Source of the DNA: Streptomyces sp. CoH27
GTDB taxonomy: Bacteria; Actinomycetota; Actinomycetes; Streptomycetales; Streptomycetaceae
Direction of reading: 5' to 3'
Assembly: GCF_020181035.1 (NCBI RefSeq)
Contig: NZ_JAIQYY010000021.1
Coordinates: 63,729 to 121,748 of the forward strand
DNA: 58,020 nucleotides
Shown here: positions 7,415-14,002 of the stretch, one piece after another
Numbering within the stretch: position 1 is the stretch's first letter
Layout: every line of letters begins with the position of its first letter
Translations under genes and position numbers: made by a program
Notes under the pieces: model-generated
Told to the model about the DNA's origin: nothing
Database searches by the model: none
What the model saw: the letters and a program-made list of their open reading frames with translations, nothing else

Positions 7415-7903
7415 ATGGCCGACTCCAGTTTCGACATCGTCTCGAAGGTCGAGCGGCAGGAGGTCGACAACGCCCTCAACCAGACCGCCAAGGAGATCTC
7501 GCAGCGCTACGACTTCAAGGGCGTGGGCGCCTCGATCTCGTGGTCCGGCGACAAGATCGAGATGCGGGCGAACTCCGAGGACCGGGTGAAGGCTGTCCTC
7601 GACGTCTTCCAGTCCAAGCTGATCAAGCGCGGCATCTCGCTCAAGGCGCTGGACGCGGACGAGCCCCAGCTGTCCGGCAAGGAGTACAAGATCTCCGCGT
7701 CGCTCCAGGAGGGCATCTCCCAGGACAACGCGAAGAAGGTGGCGAAGATCATTCGCGACGAGGGCCCGAAGGGCGTGAAGGCCCAGGTCCAGGGCGATGA
7801 GCTGCGCGTCAGCTCCAAGAGCCGCGACGATCTGCAGGCCGTGATCGCGCTGCTGAAGGGCAAGGACTTCGACTTCGCGCTGCAGTTCGTCAACTACCGG
7901 TAG
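7415..7903 (+). CDS. yajQ: YajQ family nucleotide-binding protein
   Basis: A 162-residue cytoplasmic protein beginning MADSSFDIVSKVERQEVDNA. It has the family blocks YDFKGVGASI near residue 32 and VRVSSKSRDDLQAVIALLKG-type text near the C-terminus. YajQ proteins have two ferredoxin-like folds; some bind cyclic di-GMP and act with transcription factors, others bind RNA or nucleotides. Length is as expected. AAGGAG lies before the ATG. It is a single gene with a strong terminator. Confidence 0.93.
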   Translation: MADSSFDIVSKVERQEVDNALNQTAKEISQRYDFKGVGASISWSGDKIEMRANSEDRVKAVLDVFQSKLIKRGISLKALDADEPQLSGKEYKISASLQEGISQDNAKKVAKIIRDEGPKGVKAQVQGDELRVSSKSRDDLQAVIALLKGKDFDFALQFVNYR

Positions 7904-7910
7904 AAAATTG

Positions 7911-7970
7911 GCACAGGCGCGGAAGGGCGGGTCGTCCGGTGCCGGGCAGCCCGCCCTTCCGCGCCTGTGC
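7911..7970 (+). terminator. Terminator after yajQ
   Basis: A perfect 21-base-pair inverted repeat with an 18-base loop, starting eight bases after the stop codon. It serves the convergent pair of yajQ and the GlsB-type gene. Confidence 0.9.
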
Positions 7971-7996
7971 GCTCCCTCCGTGCTCCCGCGCGGCGC

Positions 7997-8263
7997 TCAG
8001 TCGCGTGAGTTGCCGAACAGGATGCGGTAGACGATCAGCAGCACCAGGGAGCCACCGATGGCCGCGGCCCAGGTGGCGCCGTCGTAGAAGTTCCTGGTGA
8101 TCGGGTGGTGCAGCCAGCGGGCCGAGATCCAGCCGCCGATGAATGCCCCCGCGATGCCGATGAGGGTCGTACCGATGAAGCCGCCGGGGTCACGTCCCGG
8201 CAGGAGGACCTTGGCGATGACTCCGGCCACCAGGCCCAGGATGATCCAACCGATGATGCTCAT
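7997..8263 (-). CDS. GlsB/YeaQ/YmgE family small membrane protein
   Basis: An 88-residue protein with three hydrophobic segments. It starts MSIIGWIILGLVAGVIAK and contains LLPGRDPGGFIGTTLIGIAG, the family's glycine-rich signature (formerly called transglycosylase-associated protein). Members are linked to stress response, but the molecular role is not known. It is transcribed alone, convergent with yajQ and divergent from the permease gene. Confidence 0.9.
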   Translation of the reverse strand: MSIIGWIILGLVAGVIAKVLLPGRDPGGFIGTTLIGIAGAFIGGWISARWLHHPITRNFYDGATWAAAIGGSLVLLIVYRILFGNSRD

Positions 8264-8419
8264 GCCGTGAACCTGCCCTTCCGAACTGTCCTCGCACTGT
8301 CCGCCTGCTGAGGATCCGGTGAGAACCCGCTGTCGACGCGCGCGTGTTCATGTTCCGGTGATGAAGAGGACGTCACAGGTCCACCACCTGGTTGCGGGGC
8401 GGTCAGTAGGGTGCGGCGC

Positions 8420-9685
8420 ATGACACCTTCCGACACCGGCCTCCGGCGCACGCTGGGAGTGCGGGACGCCGTGGTCGTCGGCCTCGGCTCGATGGTCGGC
8501 GCGGGCGTCTTCTCGGCCCTGGGGCCGGCCGCGCGCGCGGCCGGGTCGGGGCTGCTGCCCGGACTGGCGCTCGCGGCCGTCGTGGCCTACTGCAACGCCA
8601 TGTCCTCGGCCCGGCTCGCCGCCCGCTATCCGGCCTCCGGCGGGACGTACGTGTACGGACGGGAGCGGCTGGGCGCCTTCTGGGGGTATCTCGCCGGCTG
8701 GGCGTTCGTGGTCGGCAAGACAGCCTCCTGCGCGGCCATGGCGCTCACGGTCGGCGCGTACGTCTGGCCGGAGCAGGCTCACGCGGTGGCCGTCGCGGCC
8801 GTGGTGGCGCTGACGGCCGTGAACTACGGCGGAATCCAGAAGTCGGCATGGCTGACGCGGGTGATCGTGGCCGTCGTTCTCGCCGTCCTCGCGGCCGTGG
8901 TCGTCGTGTGCCTCGCGTCCGGACAGGCCGACACCGGCCGACTGGACATCGAGCTGTCGTCCGGGGCGGGCGGCGTGCTTCAGGCGGCTGGGCTGCTGTT
9001 CTTCGCGTTCGCCGGATACGCGCGGATCGCGACCCTCGGCGAGGAGGTACGGGATCCGGCGCGCACGATCCCGCGCGCCATCCCGCTCGCCCTGGGCATC
9101 ACACTCGTGGTGTACGCGTGCGTGGCCGTCGCGACGCTCTCGGTCCTCGGTGCGGACCGGCTCGGGCACGCGACCGCCCCGCTGGCCGACGCGGTGCGGG
9201 CGGCCGGGGCGCCGGGGCTCGTGCCCGTGGTGCGCGCGGGGGCGGCGGTGGCCGCGCTGGGCTCGCTGCTCGCGCTGATCCTCGGCGTGTCCCGTACGAC
9301 GCTCGCCATGGCCCGGGACGGCCATCTGCCCAGGTCACTGGCAGCCGTGCATCCCCGCTTCCACGTGCCGCACCGGGCGGAGCCGACCGTGGGCGCGGTG
9401 GTCGCCGTACTCGCCGCCACGGCGGACGTGCGCGGCGCGATCGGCTTCTCGTCCTTCGGTGTGCTGGCCTACTACGCCGTCGCCAACGCCTCCGCGTGGA
9501 CGCTGAGTCCGGCCCCGCTGTCCCGCCTGGTGCCCGTACTGGGGCTGCTGGGCTGCACCACGCTGGCGTTCGCCCTGCCCGCCGTCTCGGTGGCAACGGG
9601 AGCGGGCGTGCTCGCGCTGGGCGTGGCCGTCTACGGCGTACGACGGTGGTGGGCGGGCCGGCACGTGGGCCGGCGCGGCGCGTGA
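8420..9685 (+). CDS. APC superfamily amino acid permease
   Basis: A 421-residue membrane protein with about 12 hydrophobic segments. The N-terminal VGLGSMVGAGVFSALGPAARAAG is the classic APC unwound first helix, and YPASGGTYVYGRERLG lies in the third segment. It probably imports an amino acid or amine with protons; the substrate is unknown. The ATG at 8420 is chosen because AGGG sits eight bases before it; a GTG at 8411 would add three residues. It is a single gene facing the broken yccF. Confidence 0.88.
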   Translation: MTPSDTGLRRTLGVRDAVVVGLGSMVGAGVFSALGPAARAAGSGLLPGLALAAVVAYCNAMSSARLAARYPASGGTYVYGRERLGAFWGYLAGWAFVVGKTASCAAMALTVGAYVWPEQAHAVAVAAVVALTAVNYGGIQKSAWLTRVIVAVVLAVLAAVVVVCLASGQADTGRLDIELSSGAGGVLQAAGLLFFAFAGYARIATLGEEVRDPARTIPRAIPLALGITLVVYACVAVATLSVLGADRLGHATAPLADAVRAAGAPGLVPVVRAGAAVAALGSLLALILGVSRTTLAMARDGHLPRSLAAVHPRFHVPHRAEPTVGAVVAVLAATADVRGAIGFSSFGVLAYYAVANASAWTLSPAPLSRLVPVLGLLGCTTLAFALPAVSVATGAGVLALGVAVYGVRRWWAGRHVGRRGA

Positions 9686-9751
9686 CGCACCCTCAGGTCG
9701 CCGGCGACTGCCCCTGACGTGCCGCACGCACGCAGCGGGCCGGCGGTCCGC

Positions 9752-9982
9752 TCAGCGGGTCGCGAACGGCTGGTCCGTGGGGACGATCTCGCGGCCCAGC
9801 GGCAGCAGGGAGACCGGGATCAGCTTGAAGTTGGCGATGCCGAACGGGATGCCGATGATCGTGATGCACAGGGCGATGCCGGTGACGATGTGGGCGATCG
9901 CCAGCCACCAGCCGGCCAGGATCAGCCACAGGACGTTGCCGATGCAGGAAGGGGCGCCCGCGTCGCGGCGCTCGTCTCGGAA
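9752..9982 (-). pseudogene. yccF: yccF, C-terminal part of the interrupted gene
   Basis: This minus-strand frame reads FRDERRDAGAPSCIGNV, continues through the second YccF repeat (GWWLAIAHIVTGIALCITII, GIPFGIANFKLIPVSLLPLG) and ends in TDQPFATR. No YccF sequence precedes it. The N-terminal part lies at 12844-12954, on the far side of the mobile element. About 18 residues normally found between the two repeats are on neither side. The fragment has no start of its own and is probably not translated. Confidence 0.85.
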
Positions 9983-9995
9983 CGTTCCCGATCGC
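9974..9995. other. Left element junction (candidate attL)
   Basis: Host yccF sequence ends here and element sequence begins. The junction holds the palindrome GGAACGTTCC (9979-9988). The bases GAACG at 9980-9984 recur at the right junction (12844-12848). At both places GAA is the same in-frame Phe codon of yccF, which fits a short serine-integrase crossover core. Confidence 0.5.
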
Positions 9996-10090
9996 GCTAC
10001 AAGGGCTCTGCGGTTCCGTCTGGACGCCTGATCAACTGATACTTGTGGCAGCAGGCCTTGCTGACGGAGCGACCCGGAGAGAGATCGACC

Positions 10091-10492
10091 ATGAAGCTGT
10101 TCAACCTGCTGCTCAACCTCGTGTGGCTCTTCTTCTGTGGCCTCTGGATGGCGATCGGCTACGTGATCGCTGCGCTGATCTGCTTCATCTTCATCGTCAC
10201 CATCCCATTCGGCATCGCGTCGCTGCGTATCGCCGGGTTTGTCCTGTGGCCGTTCGGCCGCACCACGGTGGAGCGGCCGGACGCCGGCGCCCCGTCGTGC
10301 ATCGGCAACGTGATCTGGGTGATTTTCGCCGGATGGTGGCTGGCGCTGGCGCACCTGATCACGAGCATCCCTCTGTTCCTGTCGATCATCGGGATCCCCT
10401 TCGGGTGGGCGAACCTGAAGCTCATCCCGATCTCGCTCATGCCTCTGGGGCGGGAGGTTGTCCCGACGGACGAGGCGTTCGGCGGGCGCTGA
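10091..10492 (+). CDS. yccF: YccF domain protein carried by the element
   Basis: A 133-residue membrane protein, MKLFNLLLNLVWLFFCGLWM..., with two complete YccF repeats. The linker IASLRIAGFVLWPFGRTTVE is intact, followed by DAGAPSCIGNVIW and a second repeat ending PTDEAFGGR. YccF proteins are small integral membrane proteins of unknown role. The ATG has GAGAG upstream. It is homologous to the interrupted host gene but clearly diverged (for example SIPLFLSIIGIPFGWANLKL against GIALCITIIGIPFGIANFKL), so it is not a fresh duplication. It may replace the function the insertion destroys. Confidence 0.88.
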   Translation: MKLFNLLLNLVWLFFCGLWMAIGYVIAALICFIFIVTIPFGIASLRIAGFVLWPFGRTTVERPDAGAPSCIGNVIWVIFAGWWLALAHLITSIPLFLSIIGIPFGWANLKLIPISLMPLGREVVPTDEAFGGR

Positions 10493-10540
10493 CCACGTGG
10501 CGGCAGCCTATGGTGACGGAAGTCGTGCCGGCACCGAGTG

Positions 10541-10892
10541 TCACCTACACAGAGGCAACGGCCCGCAACGAAGCCCCTTCCAAAATGGAGGGGCCTCGAT
10601 CTCCCATGCCCATGCCTTGATCTCGCCGTGGCCGGCTTCTTCACCGATGCGGAGTGCGGCGGCCTTGCTGAGGTTGGCGGCTTCGCGCTGGCCTCGGTCG
10701 TACTGGACGCAGGCGTTGAGTAGGAAGAGCCATCCGGTGTCGACCAGTAGTTCTCGGTGCTGGCGCAGGGTCATGCGGCCTTCGAGTTCGGCAGACAAAG
10801 CATCAGAATGCCGAGATAATAAGAGAGTTGAGACAAGCGCCCCGGCAGCGGCTGGCACCGCCCCGGGGCTGGCCGACTGACTAGGAGTCGAC
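10541..10892 (-). pseudogene. Remnant of an Xre/TPR-type Streptomyces regulator
   Basis: The middle of this frame (LEGRMTLRQHRELLVDTGWL, then a segment ending EEAGHGEIKAWAWE) looks like the TPR region of the large family of Streptomyces helix-turn-helix regulators. The N-terminal DNA-binding domain and the rest of the TPR domain are missing, and the ends read as unrelated sequence (PPFWKGLRCGPLPLCR). It fills the 400 bases between yccF and the integrase gene. It is probably non-functional. Confidence 0.5.
10572..10596 (+). terminator. Possible terminator after the element yccF
   Basis: A hairpin of about nine base pairs (GCCCCTTCC with GGAGGGGC, one bulge) and a short AAAAT loop, 80 bases after the yccF stop. 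Confidence 0.5.
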
Positions 10893-12860
10893 ATGTCCCA
10901 TGTAAGCACACACCTGCCCTCCTCCACCGAAACCGCTGCTCGGGCAGCCAGCCGACGGACGCTGCGAGCCGTCGACTACCTTCGGGTCTCCACCGAGGAT
11001 CAGAAGAAGGGCTACGGCGTAGCCAGGCAGAGCCGGAAGACCACACGGCACATCGCGCTCAAGCAGTGGCAGCACGCAGGCACCTACAAGGACGAGGGTG
11101 TTTCTGGCTCCCTGGAAGCGGCTGACCGAGGAGACCTCAAGCGTCTGATGGAGGACGCTCAGAAGACTCCCCGCCCCTTCGACATCGTCGTAGTCCCTGA
11201 CGGCCGCGTGATCGGCGGGAAGGGGCGGGTCTTCTGGCGCTGGGTCTGGGCCCTGGAGGACATCGGTGTCTACGTCGCGGTGGTCGCCGACGACTACGAC
11301 AACACCACGTCCGAGGGGCGCAAGAAGATGCGCCGGGACGCCGACTATGCCGAGACCGAGTGGGAGACGATCCGCGACCGCACCCAGGGCGGCTTGCAGG
11401 AGAAGGCTGAGCTGACCCCGGCTGCCCACATCGGCGGACGGCCTCCCTATGGATACCGCATCGGCAATAAGGGCACGCCGGGCTCGTACCTGGTAGTCGA
11501 TGACGCTGAGGCGAAGGTCATCCGTTACGTCTACGAACTCGTGGTGGGTGAAGGGCTCAACCTTCGGAAGGCCACCATCCGGCTCAACGTGGAAGGAATC
11601 ACCGCGCGATCCGGTCGGGCATGGACGCGTGACAACCTGCGTGATCGAGTCATGTCTTCTCCAGTCCTCGACGGACTCCTCACCTTTCGCGGCCGACATG
11701 CCCAGACCGACGAGGATGGCAATCCTGTCTGGGGCGACTCCGTCGAGATTGAGTTGCCACGGATTCTGAGTGCCGAGGAAAGCGCGGAACTCCGACGCAA
11801 GGTGGCCGAAACGGCGAAGCGCAGCAGCGGACAACGATGGTTCTATCCGCTGACGGGGCGAGTGGTCAGTCTCTGTGCGAAGACATACACGGGCATCAGC
11901 TTTGCGGCTGAAGGCGCGGGGGCTCGCTTCTACCGATGCGCGGGAAACGCCCCCAAAGACCTGAGTCAGAAGCCCTGCGGCTGCTCCCGCATCGATGCTG
12001 ATGCGCTCGAAGGGCACGTCTGGCAGAAGGTCATGGAGATCGCTAGCAACAGCCAGAAACCTCAGGAACTGGCCGCCGAGTGGATCGGGACTGAGGACGG
12101 CAACAAGTCCGCGTTGATGGGCCGAATCGCTGATCTTGATCAGCAGATCGAGGGTATGAATGCCTCGATCACAGCCGTCATCGTCGCCACGGCCAAACAG
12201 AGCAAGTCAGCCGACGCCATCGAGGCTGCTACGGCGGCTCTCAACGAAGAGCTACAGCAACTTCAGAACCTGCGCGCCGAGGCGGCCGAATGGCTGATGG
12301 AACTGGAAGAGTCGGACCGGTACGCCGAGGATCTCCGAGCGCTCGCAAGCATGGCGAGCAAATCGTTTCCCGACATGACCCCACAGCAGCAGGCGGCGAT
12401 TCTGTCCCTGCTGGAGTTGAAGGTCACCATCACTGGGCCGGTACCGAACGGGCGGCGAGGCGGGGTCCCCTGCACAGTGCGGGCTTGGTACGTGGCTACC
12501 AGCCTCGACGTGCCGGCAACGTCGCTCTCGGACGAAGACTGGGCCAAAGTTGCGCCTCTGTTGCCGAAGGGGCGGATGGGCGTCGTTCGTCGCTCCGTGG
12601 ATGCGATCTTCTACAAGGCGCGCACGGGGAAATCCTGGCCTGATGTGGTCAAAGAGACGGGCGCCACCCGCATGGCATCGAAGCACTTCAATGCCTGGAC
12701 CTCCGATGGCACCTGGGACCGGGTGAACGCCGCCTTGGCCGATGTCGAGCGGATCCCTCTTCCGGACCCCGAACTGCTGCCCCCGATGATTATCGAAGGG
12801 CGAGTCGACCCGAGCGCGATGCTTTACCCAGAAGGACGATCCCGAACGGGATGCCGATGA
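10893..12860 (+). CDS. int: Large serine recombinase (integrase) with an IS5-transposase-like C-terminal domain
   Basis: A 655-residue site-specific recombinase. The catalytic domain starts DYLRVSTEDQ, with Ser33 as the predicted nucleophile, and has DEGVSGSLEAADRGDLKRLM. The recombinase domain includes HIGGRPPYGYRI, and a cysteine-containing zinc-ribbon region (FYRC, KPCGCSRI) is followed by a coiled coil at about residues 410-470. Residues 545-615 (LSDEDWAKVAPLLP, RRSVDAIFYKARTGKSWPDV, FNAWTSDGTWDRVNAAL) resemble the N-terminal DNA-binding domain (DUF4096) of IS5 transposases, an unusual addition. AGGAG precedes the ATG. The last few codons lie in host yccF DNA. Confidence 0.93.
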   Translation: MSHVSTHLPSSTETAARAASRRTLRAVDYLRVSTEDQKKGYGVARQSRKTTRHIALKQWQHAGTYKDEGVSGSLEAADRGDLKRLMEDAQKTPRPFDIVVVPDGRVIGGKGRVFWRWVWALEDIGVYVAVVADDYDNTTSEGRKKMRRDADYAETEWETIRDRTQGGLQEKAELTPAAHIGGRPPYGYRIGNKGTPGSYLVVDDAEAKVIRYVYELVVGEGLNLRKATIRLNVEGITARSGRAWTRDNLRDRVMSSPVLDGLLTFRGRHAQTDEDGNPVWGDSVEIELPRILSAEESAELRRKVAETAKRSSGQRWFYPLTGRVVSLCAKTYTGISFAAEGAGARFYRCAGNAPKDLSQKPCGCSRIDADALEGHVWQKVMEIASNSQKPQELAAEWIGTEDGNKSALMGRIADLDQQIEGMNASITAVIVATAKQSKSADAIEAATAALNEELQQLQNLRAEAAEWLMELEESDRYAEDLRALASMASKSFPDMTPQQQAAILSLLELKVTITGPVPNGRRGGVPCTVRAWYVATSLDVPATSLSDEDWAKVAPLLPKGRMGVVRRSVDAIFYKARTGKSWPDVVKETGATRMASKHFNAWTSDGTWDRVNAALADVERIPLPDPELLPPMIIEGRVDPSAMLYPEGRSRTGCR

Positions 12861-12954
12861 TGGTGATGCACAGCAGGACGCCGGCGAACAGGTAGCCGAG
12901 GAACAGCCAGAAGCCGCTCAGGACGAGCCAAATGATGTTCAGGATGGTCTTCAT
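12790..12954 (-). pseudogene. yccF: yccF, N-terminal part of the interrupted gene
   Basis: A 54-codon open frame: the first 39 residues (MKTILNIIWLVLSGFWLFLG..., ITIIGIPFGI) are a normal first YccF repeat. It then runs into element sequence (VLLGKASRSGRLALR) and stops at TAA. Its ATG overlaps the htpX stop by four bases (ATGA), so ribosomes finishing htpX would still enter this fragment. The rest of the gene is at 9752-9982. Confidence 0.85.
12835..12855. other. Right element junction (candidate attR)
   Basis: Integrase coding sequence runs into host yccF here. The dyad ATCCCG-AA-CGGGAT (12839-12852) surrounds the GAACG shared with the left junction. A serine-integrase core dinucleotide AA between short inverted arms would fit. 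Confidence 0.5.
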
Positions 12955-13814
12955 CGGATGCGTCCTGCCATCTTCTCCAGTCGGGCGATGCGGTCCGCCA
13001 TCGGCGGGTGCGTGGAGAACATCTTGGTCAGTCCCTGGCCCGCGCGGAAGGGGTTCGCGATCATCATGTGGCTGGCGGTCTCGATGCGGGGCTCAGGTGG
13101 CAGCGGGAGTTGCTGGGTGCCGATCTCCAGCTTGCGCAGGGCGCCGGCGAGGGCCAGCGGGTCGCCGGTGAGCTGAGCGCCGGAGGCGTCCGCCTCGTAC
13201 TCGCGGGAGCGGCTGATGGCCAGCTGGATGAGGGTGGCGGCGAGCGGGCCGAGGATCATGATCAGGAGCATGCCGAGCAGGCCGGGGCCGTCGTCGTCGT
13301 CCGAGCGGCCGACCGGGATCAGCCAGGCGAAGTTCACCAGGAACATGATCACCGAGGCGAGGGCGCCGGCGACCGAGGAGATGAGGATGTCCCGGTTGTA
13401 GACATGGCTCAGCTCGTGCCCGATCACGCCGCGCAGCTCGCGCTCGTCCAGCAGGCGCAGGATGCCCTCGGTGCAGCACACGGCCGCGTTGCGCGGGTTG
13501 CGGCCCGTGGCGAAGGCGTTGGGGGCCTCCGTCGGCGAGATGTACAGGCGGGGCATCGGCTGGCGGGCCTGCGTGGACAGCTCGCGGACCATCCGGTAGA
13601 GCGCGGGGGCCTCGAACTCGCTGACCGGGCGTGCGCGCATCGCGCGAAGGGCCAGCTTGTCGCTGTTCCAGTACGCGTACGCGTTCGTGCCCAGAGCGAT
13701 CAGAACGGCGACGATCAGTCCCGTGCGGCCGAAGAAGCTGCCGATGACGATGATGAGTGCGGACAGTCCCCCGAGGAGTACTGCGGTCCTGAGCCCGTTG
13801 TGCCGGCGGTGCAC
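12951..13814 (-). CDS. htpX: Zinc metalloprotease HtpX
   Basis: A 287-residue M48 membrane protease that degrades misfolded membrane proteins. The start is GTG 13814 with GGAGGG before it. There are two N-terminal membrane segments (about 11-45). HELSH (133-137) binds zinc with EYEAD (205-209) as the third ligand, and two further hydrophobic segments span about 145-200. Its stop overlaps the start of the broken yccF, so the two were translationally coupled. A 15-base palindrome lies in the promoter region. It follows the nuo operon on the same strand, after a 188-base gap. Confidence 0.94.
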   Translation of the reverse strand: MHRRHNGLRTAVLLGGLSALIIVIGSFFGRTGLIVAVLIALGTNAYAYWNSDKLALRAMRARPVSEFEAPALYRMVRELSTQARQPMPRLYISPTEAPNAFATGRNPRNAAVCCTEGILRLLDERELRGVIGHELSHVYNRDILISSVAGALASVIMFLVNFAWLIPVGRSDDDDGPGLLGMLLIMILGPLAATLIQLAISRSREYEADASGAQLTGDPLALAGALRKLEIGTQQLPLPPEPRIETASHMMIANPFRAGQGLTKMFSTHPPMADRIARLEKMAGRIR

Positions 13815-13851
13815 CGTACGCCCTCCAAATCGCGCGGGTGGGGAACACTTC

Positions 13852-13866
13852 GGGTCCAGTGGACCC
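13852..13866. promoter_or_regulatory. Palindrome in the htpX upstream region
   Basis: GGGTCCA-G-TGGACCC is a perfect 7+1+7 dyad, 38 bases before the htpX start. A TTGTCA hexamer is found on the minus strand just upstream (about 13875-13880). It is a possible repressor site; the factor is unknown. Confidence 0.4.
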
Positions 13867-14002
13867 TCCCGCTTGTGACAACGCCAGGCGGCGGTCACGA
13901 GTTCCCTGTGCCTGCGCGGGCGCCGCTCGGCTGTACGGGTGACGAGCGGCTTCGCCCGCCCGCGCGCGTGGGGCACGGATGCGCCACGCGCGGGGCAGTG
14001 GG

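Larger units (their letters stand above)
9980..12848. mobile_element. Small integrative element inserted in yccF
   Basis: About 2.9 kb carrying a full yccF paralogue (plus), a regulator remnant (minus) and a large serine integrase (plus) at the right edge. Its two ends lie in the two halves of the interrupted host yccF. Its coding sequence is clearly less G+C-rich than the flanks. There are no replication, transfer or capsid genes, so it may be the residue of a larger prophage or plasmid, or a minimal integrative unit. Boundaries are inferred from where YccF homology stops and from the shared GAACG. Confidence 0.8.

Noticed and set aside
8336..8345. ACGCGCGCGT occurring at several places (3866, 3907, 8336, 47739 and others)
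   Set aside because: It also occurs inside coding sequence (about 14570, 22543 and 46994) and is expected often at this base composition. Only the 28-base palindrome at 3898 stands out.
9983..12843. Reading the yccF region as two separate ordinary yccF genes flanking an integrase
   Set aside because: The left fragment has no start and no first repeat, and the right one has no second repeat. Together they make one gene on the same strand.
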